64,000 bases of DNA from Caulobacter sp. (lineage in GTDB: Bacteria > Pseudomonadota > Alphaproteobacteria > Caulobacterales > Caulobacteraceae): assembly GCA_028291265.1 (NCBI GenBank), contig JAQGIK010000093.1:1-64000 (forward strand), written 5' to 3'. The notes beneath the pieces were generated by a model that was given only the letters and a program-made list of their open reading frames with translations, did no database searches and was not told the origin of the DNA. Each line of letters opens with the position of its first letter. Within the stretch, counting starts at the first letter, position 1. The translations under genes and the position numbers were made by a program. Shown piece by piece: positions 18,610 through 28,500 of the stretch.

Positions 18610-20248
18610 AGACGGCCTCCTTGAAGGGGGCCATGCCGGCGCGGCGGAAGGTGTCGAGGAAGCGCTCGTCGGCCTGGCGCAGCCCGAGGTAGGTTTCGAC
18701 CAGCTTGTCGACCGCGTCGGCGACCTTGTCGGCCGGCAGGGCCGGGCCGAGGATCGAGGCCAGGGAGGCGTCTTCCGCGCCCGAGCCGCCGAGGCTGAGC
18801 TGGTAGAATTCCTCACCCTTCTTGTCGACGCCGAGCACGCCGATGTGGCCGATGTGGTGGTGGCCGCAGGCGTTGATGCAGCCGCTGATCTTGATCTTCA
18901 GTTCGCCGATGTCCTCGGCCCGGTCGGCGTCGGCGAAGCGGTCCTGGATCGCCTGGGCGACCGGGATGGCGCGGGCGTTGGCCAGCGCGCAGTAGTCGAG
19001 GCCCGGGCAGGCGATGATGTCGCTGATCAGGCTGATGTTGGAGGTGGCGAGGCCGACCGACTGCAGCGCGCGATGGACGGCGGGGACGTCGTCCAGCTTG
19101 ACGTGCGGCAGGACCAGGTTCTGCTCGTGGGTGACGCGGATGTCGCTGAGGCCGTAGCGTTCGGCGAGGTCGGCGACGGCGTCCATCTGTTCGGCGCTGG
19201 CGTCGCCCGGGGTGGCGCCGGGGGCCTTCAGCGATATCTCGACGATGGCGTAGCCGGGCTGCTTGTGGGCCTTGACGTTGTTGCGCACGAAGCGGGCGAA
19301 GGACCGGTCGGCGGCGTGCTCGGCGTCGAAGATGTCGGAATGCGGCGGCGCCGTCTCGAACGGGACCCTGATGAAGCTGCCCCGGATGCGGGCCAGTTCG
19401 GTGTCGGGCAGGTCGCGGCCCTCGCCGATCTTCAGCCACTCTTCCTCGACCTGGCGGCCGAACTCCTCGGCCCCGAGGCTGGCGACGAGGATCTTGATGC
19501 GGGCCTTGTAGGAATTGTCGCGGCGGCCGTGGCGGTTGTAGACGCGCAGGATCGCTTCCAGATAGCTGATCAGCCGGGCGGCCGGCAGGAAGGGCTTGAT
19601 GGTCGGGGCGAGGTAGGGCGTGCGCCCCTGGCCGCCGCCGACCATGACCTCGAAGCCCAGCGCCCCGTCGGCGCCCCGCAGGACTTTCAGGCCGATGTCG
19701 TGGGCGCGGGCGGCGGTGCGGTCGATTTCCGACGCAGTGACGGCGATCTTGAACTTGCGCGGCAGGTAGCTGAACTCGGGGTGCAGGGTCGACCACTGGC
19801 GGAGGACTTCCGACCAGACGCGGGGGTCGTCGACCTCTTGCGCGGTGGCGCCGGCGTAGGGGTCGCTGGTGACGTTGCGGATGCAGTTGCCGCTGGTCTG
19901 GATGGCGTGCATCTGGACGCCGGCCAGGTGGTCGAGGATGTCGGGGGTGTCGCCCAGCTTGATCCAGTTGAACTGGATGTTCTGGCGCGTGGTGAAGTGG
20001 CCGTAGCCCTTGTCCCAGGTGCGGGCGATGTGGGCGAAGGCGCGAAACTGGGTCGGGTTCAGCGAGCCATAGGGGACGGCGACCCGCAGCATGTAGGCGT
20101 GGAGCTGCAGGTAGAGGCCGTTCATCAGGCGCAGCGGCTTGAACTGGTCCTCGGTGATGTCGCCGGCCAGGCGGGCGACGACCTGGCCGCGGAACTCGGC
20201 GGCGCGGTCTTCGAGGAATTCCTGGTCGATGATGTCGTAGCTGTACAT
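18593..20248 (-). CDS. cysI: Nitrite/sulfite reductase, siroheme 4Fe-4S hemoprotein
   Basis: RQNIQFNWIKLGDTPDIL, TSGNCIRNVTSDPYAG, ACPGLDYCALANARAI, KISGCINACGHHHIGHIGVLG. Confidence 0.95.
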   Translation of the reverse strand: MYSYDIIDQEFLEDRAAEFRGQVVARLAGDITEDQFKPLRLMNGLYLQLHAYMLRVAVPYGSLNPTQFRAFAHIARTWDKGYGHFTTRQNIQFNWIKLGDTPDILDHLAGVQMHAIQTSGNCIRNVTSDPYAGATAQEVDDPRVWSEVLRQWSTLHPEFSYLPRKFKIAVTASEIDRTAARAHDIGLKVLRGADGALGFEVMVGGGQGRTPYLAPTIKPFLPAARLISYLEAILRVYNRHGRRDNSYKARIKILVASLGAEEFGRQVEEEWLKIGEGRDLPDTELARIRGSFIRVPFETAPPHSDIFDAEHAADRSFARFVRNNVKAHKQPGYAIVEISLKAPGATPGDASAEQMDAVADLAERYGLSDIRVTHEQNLVLPHVKLDDVPAVHRALQSVGLATSNISLISDIIACPGLDYCALANARAIPVAQAIQDRFADADRAEDIGELKIKISGCINACGHHHIGHIGVLGVDKKGEEFYQLSLGGSGAEDASLASILGPALPADKVADAVDKLVETYLGLRQADERFLDTFRRAGMAPFKEAVYADAH

Positions 20249-20252
20249 GGGG

Positions 20253-20615
20253 CTACTTCCTGCGGATCAGATCGACGCGGCCGGTCGAGCGGGCGGCGCC
20301 GGTGGCGGCCTGCAGGGCGGCGATGGCGGCGCCGCCTTCGGCCTGCTTGCCGTGGGTGGGTTCGTTGGTGGGGCCGAGCGCGCGGATGCGCTCGCGGTAG
20401 CTGACCGGGGCGAGGCCGGCGGGGCCTTGCGTGAGGTCGATGAGGTAGGGCTCGACGATGACGGTGGGCTGGGTTTTGGCGGTATCGACGGCGGCGGGGC
20501 CGGCGGCATCGTCATCGGCGAACAGCTGGGCGTCGGCGAAGCGTTCGACCCATTGGCCGGCCTGCCAGAAGACGACCTCGCCATCGATCAGGCGGTTGGC
20601 GGTGAGGGCCTTCAT
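20253..20615 (-). CDS. DUF2849 domain protein
   Basis: MKALTANRLIDGEVVFWQAGQWVERFADAQLFADDD...; coupled between cobA and cysI. Confidence 0.85.
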   Translation of the reverse strand: MKALTANRLIDGEVVFWQAGQWVERFADAQLFADDDAAGPAAVDTAKTQPTVIVEPYLIDLTQGPAGLAPVSYRERIRALGPTNEPTHGKQAEGGAAIAALQAATGAARSTGRVDLIRRK

Positions 20616-21433
20616 GCCGACACCCGCACCAGGACGGCGTCCGGAATCTCGCTGGCCTGGGCCAGCCTCATCGCCTCGCCGACCATCAGCAGGGCCGGGC
20701 CGGAGAGGTCGGCGGCGGTTTCGGCCAGCTGGCCGAGGGTGGTGGGCAGGCGCTGTTCGTCGGCGCGGCTGGCGTTGACGACGATCAGGGCGGGCGTCGA
20801 GGGGGCGCGGCCGGCGGCGGTGAGGCGTTCGGCGATCAGGCCGGCGGTGGTCAGGCCCATGTAGATGACGACGGTCTGGTTAGGGCGGGCGAGCGCGGGC
20901 CAGTCGAGGTCGGGCTCGCCGTGGGCGGCGTGGCCGGTGACGAAGGTGACCGACTGGGCGGCGCCGCGATGGGTCAGGGGGGCGCCGGCCGAGGCGCTGG
21001 CGGCCAGGGCGGCGGTGACGCCGGGGACGACTTGGCAGTCGAGGCCGGCGGCGCGGCAGGCGGCCAGCTCCTCGCCGCCACGGCCGAAGACGAAGGGATC
21101 GCCGCCCTTGAGGCGGACGACAGTCAGGCCCTGGTTCGCGAGCGCGACCAGCAGCTGGTTGATGTCGTCCTGCGGCAGGGTGTGGCGCGACTTGCGCTTG
21201 GCGACGTCGATGAGCCGCGCGGCGGCCGGGGCGAGGTCGAGAATTTCGGAGGAAACCAGGCCGTCGTGGACGATGACATCGGCCTGCCCGATGACCCGCG
21301 CGGCCTTGATCGTCAGCAGGTCGGGATCGCCGGGGCCGGCGCCGACCAGCCAGACCATGCCGGGCTTCGTGGCACGGCCATCCAGCGCGACCAGGCGCTT
21401 ATTCAGGGGTGCGGGACGGACAAGCCGGGACAT
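20612..21433 (-). CDS. cobA: Uroporphyrinogen-III C-methyltransferase (siroheme synthesis)
   Basis: VWLVGAGPGDPDLLTIKAARVI, VVRLKGGDPFVFGRGGEEL, TLVLYMG-type motif VVIYMGL. Confidence 0.94.
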   Translation of the reverse strand: MSRLVRPAPLNKRLVALDGRATKPGMVWLVGAGPGDPDLLTIKAARVIGQADVIVHDGLVSSEILDLAPAAARLIDVAKRKSRHTLPQDDINQLLVALANQGLTVVRLKGGDPFVFGRGGEELAACRAAGLDCQVVPGVTAALAASASAGAPLTHRGAAQSVTFVTGHAAHGEPDLDWPALARPNQTVVIYMGLTTAGLIAERLTAAGRAPSTPALIVVNASRADEQRLPTTLGQLAETAADLSGPALLMVGEAMRLAQASEIPDAVLVRVSA

Positions 21434-21611
21434 GGCGCGATAGCTTCTCTATAAGGGCGGCGGAGGGACGGGGACGGGCCGAAAACGACCCGCCCCGCCC
21501 GATATCCGATGACGAAAAGGGCCGTGACGCCATCGGACACTTGCTAACTGGGCTCGCGAAGACCACTTCGCAAACTAGGACTTCTGCCGGGGCGTTCAGG
21601 AAAACTTGGGG

Positions 21612-22571
21612 ATGGAAAAACCCTCCGATCATCGCAGGCGACTGCCGCCGCTGAACGCGCTTCGGGCGTTCGAGGCGGCCGCGCGCCACCTGAACTTCAG
21701 CCGCGCCGCCGAGGAGCTGTCGGTGACGCCGGGGGCGGTGAGCCAGCAGATCCAGAACCTGGAAGACTATGTCGGGGCCGCCCTGTTCAAGCGCACGCCC
21801 AAGGGCCTGCTCCTGACCGATGCGGCCCAGACCGCCCTGCCCGCCCTGCGCGAGGCCTTCGACCGGCTGGCCGAGGCGGCGAGCCTGCTGACCGCCGCCG
21901 TCGACGGGCGGCGCCTGACGCTGACGGCGGCGCCGTCCTTCGCCGCCAAGTGGCTGGTGCCGCGCCTCGGCCGGTTCGAGGAGAAGCATCCGCAGGTCGA
22001 TGTCTGGCTGTCGGCCGGCATGGAGGTGGTCGATTTCGCCTCCGGGGAAATCGACTTGGCCATCCGTTACGGCGGCGGGCGCTATCCGGGGCTGGAGGTC
22101 ATCAAGCTGATGACCGAGACGGTGATCCCGGTGGTCAGCCCGGGCCTGCTCAACGAGAACCCGCTGAACGGTCCGGACGACCTGACCCACCACATCCTGC
22201 TGCACGACGGCAGCCCCGACGCCGACGACAGCTGCCCCGACTGGGCCATGTGGCTGGCGGCGCGGGGCATTCGCGGCGTCGACGGCACGCGGGGCCCGCG
22301 CTTCAACCAGTCGAGCCTGGTCATCGAGGCGGCGGTCAACGGCCGTGGCGTGGCGCTGGCCAAGCGCACCCTGGCCCAGGCCGATCTCGACGCCGGGCGG
22401 CTGGTGACGCCAATTCAGATCGCAACCGCGGTGGACTTCGCCTATTACGTCGTTCACCCCAAGACCAAGGGACGGCTGCCGCAGGTCAAGGCCTTCGTCT
22501 CCTGGCTGATGGAAGAGGCGGCCGCCCACGAAGCCGCCCTCCAGACCCTCGACAACGGCGCCGGTATCTAG
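21612..22571 (+). CDS. LysR-family transcriptional regulator (GcvA-like)
   Basis: HRRRLPPLNALRAFEAAARHLNFSRAAEELSVTPGAVSQQIQNLEDYVGAALFKR. Confidence 0.94.
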   Translation: MEKPSDHRRRLPPLNALRAFEAAARHLNFSRAAEELSVTPGAVSQQIQNLEDYVGAALFKRTPKGLLLTDAAQTALPALREAFDRLAEAASLLTAAVDGRRLTLTAAPSFAAKWLVPRLGRFEEKHPQVDVWLSAGMEVVDFASGEIDLAIRYGGGRYPGLEVIKLMTETVIPVVSPGLLNENPLNGPDDLTHHILLHDGSPDADDSCPDWAMWLAARGIRGVDGTRGPRFNQSSLVIEAAVNGRGVALAKRTLAQADLDAGRLVTPIQIATAVDFAYYVVHPKTKGRLPQVKAFVSWLMEEAAAHEAALQTLDNGAGI

Positions 22572-22579
22572 AGTTTTCC

Positions 22580-22909
22580 ATGCCCAAAGATGTTTCCGTG
22601 ACGGTCGATCCCCGGATCGCCCCTGCCGACTGCACGACGATGGCGCAGGTCCGTGTCGGGGTGGATGCCCTGGACCGGGCGGTGGTGGCGTTGCTGGCCG
22701 AGCGTCAGGGCTATATGGACGCCGCCGCCAGGATCAAGCCGGACCGGGGCGTGGTGCGCGACGTGGCGCGGATCGAGGACGTGGTCGCCAAGGTCAAGGC
22801 GGCGGCGACCGGAGCCGGGCTGAGCCACGCCATCGCCGAGCCGGTGTGGCGCACCCTGGTCGACCGCTGCATCGCCTATGAGTTCGGCGTCTGGGACAAG
22901 ACCCGCTAG
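22580..22909 (+). CDS. Chorismate mutase (AroQ type)
   Basis: DCTTMAQVRVGVDALDRAVVALLAERQGYMDAAARIK...VWRTLVDRCIAYE. Confidence 0.9.
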   Translation: MPKDVSVTVDPRIAPADCTTMAQVRVGVDALDRAVVALLAERQGYMDAAARIKPDRGVVRDVARIEDVVAKVKAAATGAGLSHAIAEPVWRTLVDRCIAYEFGVWDKTR

Positions 22910-23253
22910 CCCTTGAGGCTCTTGAGCATCTGTTCGTGCTGGTAGGCCGCCACATCGAGCAGGGCGGCGTCCAGCGCCGCATGCACGGTCGGCAGCACGC
23001 CCTCTCCTTCCCGCTCGGCGCGATCGCAGACATCGCCCAGCGCATTGGCCCCGATTCCCCGCGCCGCGCCCTTGATGGTGTGGACCGCGTCGCGCCAGCC
23101 GGGGTTGCCCGGCTCGATCATCCGCGACCAGATCTGGGCCTGTTCGCGGAACAGGTTCAGCACCTCCTCGACGACCCCGGAATCGCCCGCCGCGAAGCTT
23201 TCGAGGTAGGGAAAATCGACCGCTCCGGTGATGTCTCGCTTCGCCAAAATCAG
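22906..23253 (-). CDS. Hpt-domain phosphotransfer protein (non-ATG start; boundary approximate)
   Basis: DAVHTIKGAARGIGANALGDVCDRAE matches the HTIKGxxxxxGA Hpt phosphosite motif; AAGGGG just upstream of CTG/ATT/TTG start options; longer ORF would overlap tRNA-Lys. Confidence 0.82.
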   Translation of the reverse strand: MILAKRDITGAVDFPYLESFAAGDSGVVEEVLNLFREQAQIWSRMIEPGNPGWRDAVHTIKGAARGIGANALGDVCDRAEREGEGVLPTVHAALDAALLDVAAYQHEQMLKSLKG

Positions 23254-23325
23254 GCCCCTTGTGTCCCGGGTAATTTCGAGTATGTTCCGCGCCCTCGCCG
23301 CCGGGTACGCCCGAACCGTCGATAC

Positions 23326-23401
<76 letters not shown>

Positions 23402-23539
23402 TCGTCCGCCATTTAAATTCAAGTGGTTACGCGAGGTGGCGGTCTTCCCCTCCATGTTCGCGCGCACATGAACCGCTGCTAATAAGCCAATGGTAAGCCA
23501 GCGCGAAGGTCAAGTTTTTGAGCGACTTCAACTGAATTC

Positions 23540-23668
23540 GCTGTCGCTCGCCGGCTGAGGACGCTGAGCGGGCTCACCGCCTTCGAATACGCCTGCAAAA
23601 TCTGGAAAAAAGAACCCGACACATTCAAGGCCGGTCCAGCCCATCAAAGTCCGGGACTGAACATCTAG
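23540..23668 (+). mobile_element. IS481-type transposase 3' remnant (copy 1)
   Basis: AVARRLRTLSGLTAFEYACKIWKKEPDTFKAGPAHQSPGLNI*; only the C-terminus remains; ends with inward TGTTCAGTCCCGG terminus next to tCTAGg. Confidence 0.85.
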
Positions 23669-24228
23669 GGGTTGGCGAGACGTTTGCGGGCGCCACCCCC
23701 TCCCCCATGGCCGGGCATCGATTTCAGCAGGTCCGCCGCCAACAAGGCTCTGACGCCGCCGGGCTTGGCGCCCGTTCCGCCCGCGCCAGGCCGACAGACC
23801 GCTTCGATGGCGGTCGCCAGCACCGCGTAGAGCTCCATGACAGTCTCCGGTTTGGTGACCACCCTGACCGCCCCCCGAAGCCGGCCGCGGGCGGCGTCGC
23901 CGGGCGCGGACGAGGATGTCAGAACCAGGGTCGGGAAGTTCAGGGCGGGGCGACTCGCAATGGCGACCAGCAACTCCAGGCCACCCATGCGCGGCATGTG
24001 CAGATCGACCAGCACTAGGTCGACGGAGACCTCGCCGCGTTCGAGAAGCGCCAGCGCCTCCAGGCCGTCATGCGCCCGGACGACCCTGCCAACCCTGGGA
24101 TTGTCAGCAAGGGCGCGCGCGATCAGATAAGCGTCGGCGTCATCGTCCTCGACGAACAGCAGACTCAACCCGACCGGCTGAAGCGATTCCTCCGTGGCGA
24201 TGGAGCCCATGAGCGCCTGGTTGGGCAT
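23665..24228 (-). CDS. Stand-alone response regulator receiver protein
   Basis: SLLFVEDDDADAYLIARAL...LVLVDLHMPRMGG...VLTSSS...VVTKPE; no output domain. Confidence 0.92.
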   Translation of the reverse strand: MPNQALMGSIATEESLQPVGLSLLFVEDDDADAYLIARALADNPRVGRVVRAHDGLEALALLERGEVSVDLVLVDLHMPRMGGLELLVAIASRPALNFPTLVLTSSSAPGDAARGRLRGAVRVVTKPETVMELYAVLATAIEAVCRPGAGGTGAKPGGVRALLAADLLKSMPGHGGGGGARKRLANP

Positions 24229-24241
24229 GGCTATTGTCCTG

Positions 24242-24790
24242 TCACCCGAAAACCGCCCGTTTGATCACCGTGTCCAGGCGGGCCTGGAGTTCTGCGTAGG
24301 TGTTGGGTTTGATGATGTAGGAGGCCGCCGAGCCCTGCTGCGCCTTCACGGCGTCCCTGGCCAGGCAGGAGGTGGTCAGGAAGACGACGGGCACACTGGC
24401 CATGGCCGGTATGAGCCGCAACCGTTCGAGGAAGGCGAATCCGTCGATCCGCGGCATATGGATGTCGAGCAGCACGAGATTCGGCTCCCACCTTCCGGCC
24501 GCGATCTGTGTCAGGGCCAGCTCTGGGTGATCCGAGGCCTGCGCGGCGGAGACCTTGGGATGGCGTTTGAGGACATCCAGAATGAGACTGGTGTCCGCCG
24601 CGTCATCTTCCACCAGCAGTATATTCACGCTCCAGGGGCGTTGGGACGACCGCGGCTCCACGGGCGCTCCCAGACCAGGCTTGGCGGCCAAAGGCCGCCT
24701 GGGCCCGACGGTGATGCGCGAGTCTTCGTCACCGTTCAGGCGACGCGACGGACCCGGCGATCTGTCGATGACCGAGTCTGCGGTCGGCAT
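24242..24790 (-). CDS. Stand-alone response regulator receiver protein
   Basis: NILLVEDDAADTSLIL...LVLLDIHMPRIDG...VFLTTS...YIIKPNTYAEL. Confidence 0.93.
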   Translation of the reverse strand: MPTADSVIDRSPGPSRRLNGDEDSRITVGPRRPLAAKPGLGAPVEPRSSQRPWSVNILLVEDDAADTSLILDVLKRHPKVSAAQASDHPELALTQIAAGRWEPNLVLLDIHMPRIDGFAFLERLRLIPAMASVPVVFLTTSCLARDAVKAQQGSAASYIIKPNTYAELQARLDTVIKRAVFG

Positions 24791-24793
24791 GGC

Positions 24794-25285
24794 TCATTCG
24801 CTCCAGATGCCGACGCGCGCCCTGCGGACCACGCCGCTGATACGGACCTGAAGCTCGGCATAGGTGTCGGGCTTGACGACGTATAGCGAGGCCGAGCCCT
24901 TCACATAGTCGAGTCGGTCCGCCGGCAGCTGCGATGTCGTCAGGAAAACCACCGGGACGGCCGCCAAATGTGGAAGCTGGCGAAGCCTCTTCAGGAACGT
25001 GAACCCGTCGACTCTCGGCATGTTGATGTCGAGCAGCAGCAGGTCGGGCTTGAGAATGTTCGCGGCCAGTTGGCGTAGCGCGAACTCCGGCGCATCCGTC
25101 GACCACGCGACCCGGACCTCGGGGAGTTGTCGCAACGCCCGAAGTATCAGGCTGCAGTCCGCGGCATCGTCATCGACGAGCAGGACGTCGAGTTTCGCCT
25201 TCCGGCGCGGCCTCACGGCGGCGGGCGGCGGCTCAACCTGCAATTCGCCAAACCAAGAGACCTCGGCAGAGTTCGCCGCACCCAT
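24794..25285 (-). CDS. Stand-alone response regulator receiver protein
   Basis: DVLLVDDDAADCSLILRAL...LLLLDINMPRVDG...VFLTTS...YVVKPDTYAEL. Confidence 0.93.
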   Translation of the reverse strand: MGAANSAEVSWFGELQVEPPPAAVRPRRKAKLDVLLVDDDAADCSLILRALRQLPEVRVAWSTDAPEFALRQLAANILKPDLLLLDINMPRVDGFTFLKRLRQLPHLAAVPVVFLTTSQLPADRLDYVKGSASLYVVKPDTYAELQVRISGVVRRARVGIWSE

Positions 25286-25517
25286 GAAATTACCCCCCGA
25301 TAGACTTGAGCAATCGTCTCTCATCTAGATTAATATTTGACACACGTTGGATAATTTATAGCCTTATGTGATGTATACGTTGCTTCAATTATGTATGATT
25401 AACGAAGTATCTGGACCTTCGACAATCGACAGCGTCTGCATTTTCACAAAATCCCTGGGCGCCGCACCTTCAATTCAAAACCGGGCCGCCCTTCGAGGAT
25501 TCGATGCGAACCCAAAT

Positions 25518-28500
25518 TCAGACGCCGCCTTGTGGTAGCGCGACGTGGAAGGTGGACCCTTCGGCGCTCGCCGACTCGACCCAGATACGGCCACCGTGGC
25601 GCTCCACGATCTTCCTGCACAGACTGAGGCCGATGCCCGTGCCGGAAAACGCCTCGCGCGGATGAAGGCGCTGAAACATCATGAAAATCTTCTCGAAGTG
25701 CCTCGGCTCTATGCCGAGCCCGTTGTCGCTTACGGAGAAGACCCATTCCTTCGCGCGATTTTTCTTCGCTGAGACATGCACCCGCGGCGGATCCGCCGCG
25801 CGATATTTCAGGGCGTTGCCGACCAGGTTCTGAAAGAGTTGGACGAACTGGGCGTGGTCGGCGACGATCACGGGCAAGGAACCGCGCGTAACCACGCCGC
25901 CGCTTTCATCCAGTGCGCCCTTCAGGTTCTGGAGCGCCAGGTCGAGGGCGTGATCCATGGAGGTTTCGCAAAGTTCCTGCCCCGCCGTCCCGACCTGGCA
26001 ATAGGCGAGCAGGTCCGCGATCAGCAATTGCATGCGTTGGGCGCCGTCCACCGCCAGGGCGATGAATTCGTCGGCCTTGTCGTCGAGGCGGCCCTTGTAC
26101 CGGTTGGCGAGAAGTTGGGTGTAGCTGGAGACCATGCGCAAGGGCTCCTGGAGATCATGCGCAGCGACGTAGGCGAACTGTTGCAGATCGACGTTCGACC
26201 GCATCAATTCCGCGGACGTCCGCTCCAGGGCCGGCCGCTCTCTCAGGCTTTCCTGACCGGCCTTTCGCTCCGTGACGTCAAGAATCGTTCCCTGCATGGT
26301 CTGCGGCGCGCCGGCCGGGCCGCGCCGCACCCGGCCCTTCGACGCGATCCAGTGCAGGCTGCCGTCGGGCCAGATGATGCGATACTCGACATCGTAGGGC
26401 TCGTCCCGCTCGAGCGTATTCCTGATGCTCCGGTCGACCTGCCACTGGTCTTCCTGGTGAACATTCTGAAAGATGGCCTCATAAGACACCGGGTCATCGG
26501 AGGTGAGGCCGAACATCTTTCTGAACTGATCGGACCAGGTGATTTCATTGCGCGTGATGTCCCAGAACCAGGTGCCGATTTCGGTGATCTCGACCGCCAG
26601 ACGGTGCCATTCCTCGCTCGCCCGCAGGGCCTGCTGATCGGCCTGGCGCGCCGTGACATCGCGGATCGCGGCCGTGACCAGAATCCCGTCGGCGTTCTCC
26701 AGCGGGCTCAGCATGAGCTCCATCGGAAACTCGCTGCCGTCCTTGCGCCGGCCGATCAGTTCGAGCCCGGTCCCGATCTGCTGCGCCAGCGCCTCCGCCG
26801 CGGTCCGCGTGCCGTCGGCGATCAGCCGCTCGGCGAAACCCTCCGGGATGATGTTCTTCACGGGCAGGCCGACAAGTTCGTCGCGGTGGTATCCGAACTG
26901 CTTTTCCGCCTGCAGGTTGAGAAGAACGATGGCGCCGCCCTGATCCACCACCACCATGGCGTCGGGAGCGGCTTCCAGCAGGCCGCGATACCGGGCCTCC
27001 ATCTGCGCCAGATGTATTTCCGCGTCCGCGCGCTCGCCGACGTCGCGTGTGCCCGCCGCGATCAGCAGTGCAAGCTGCTCGTTCTGGGCAGCGAGACTTT
27101 CGCTTTGGCGGCTGATCTGCGTGGCGGCGACCGTTCCCAGCCGAACCTTCCGCAACCAGAGATGGATGAACGCCGTCAGGACAAAGAGGCTCGCCGAAAG
27201 AAGGATCCGGGTGATCATTCCATCACTCGACGTCGATATGCCGTCCCGATTTTCTCCCCATAGACCCGCCGCGACGGTAAGGAGCGCGGCCGCTACGGCC
27301 GTCGTCCAAAGCAATCTCTTGGAAGGTTGCAGGGCGCAAAGGGCGAGCGGCAGGATGAACAGGGTTGAAGCCACCAGCTCGCCGGAGGTCCAGAAGTCGA
27401 GCGCGGCCACGATGACGATAACGGCCACAATGGCGCCGACCAGGAGCTTGGCGTTCGCCGCCCCCGGCCGAAGATACGCCGAGCCGGCCTTGAGCAGGTT
27501 GGCGCCCCCGGCCGTGGCCAGCGCGAGACGGGCGGATAGAATTGGCTTCATCTCATTTCCTCCCCGGCGCGCGCTACCGCGTTCCTCATCCTTCCTCCCG
27601 GACAGGCGGGACATGAGGCGTTCGCGGTTCAGGGCCGCCGCCTCTCCCGCACCAAGCCCGGCCGGAAGGCCCTCCATTGTCGAGGACACGGCCTCCAGGG
27701 CCTGGATCAGCAAAATCGGGTTGATGGGCTTGGGGATGCAATCGTCCATGCCCGCAGCTCGATACTCCGCCAGCTGACGCGGGGTCGTGTTGGCGGTCAC
27801 CGCGATGATCGGGGTCCGCGGCCGTCCCTCCTCCCGCTCGGCGGCGCGGATGACGCGCGTCGCGGATAGACCATCGATCACCGGCATCTGGATATCCATG
27901 AGAAGCGCGTCCCAGGCCCCCGATCGCCACGCGTCCACGGCCTGCCGTCCGTCCTCCACCATGACGGGATGGATTCCGAAGGCCGCAAGCAAGCCCTCCA
28001 GCACCAGCCGGTTGACGGCGTTGTCCTCGGCGACGAGCACGCGAAGGCCTGCATCGCCCGCCATCGTCGCCTGGCGGGCCTGCCGTGCCGCCGCAACCCA
28101 CCTCGCCGGAAGGGTGACGGTCACCAGGGCGCCCATGCCCGGCGTGCTCTCAACCGCTATGTCGCCGCCCATCAGGGCCAGGAGTTCGCGACAGATCGTC
28201 AGGCCCATCCCCGAACCGCCGTGCCGCCGCGTCAGCGAGTCGTCAGCCTGAACGAACTTGTCGAAGACGAACGGGAGCGCCTCGGGAGCGATGCCGACGC
28301 CCGTATCGCGCACGCGAATAACCAGGCGCTCGTCGATGCAGGCGATCTCGATCGACACCGATCCGGCGTCGGTGAACTTCACCGCATTGGAGACAAGGTG
28401 GCGGACGATCTGGCGCAGCCGATGGGAATCGCCCACCCAGAGGCCAAGCGCGCTCGGCGCCAGTGAAAGCTTCAGCTGCAGGCTCTTGCCCTCGGACAGC

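Noticed and set aside
18419-20404. 661-aa plus-strand ORF over cysI
   Set aside because: Antisense shadow of the siroheme reductase; low-complexity Gly/Asp/Val composition.
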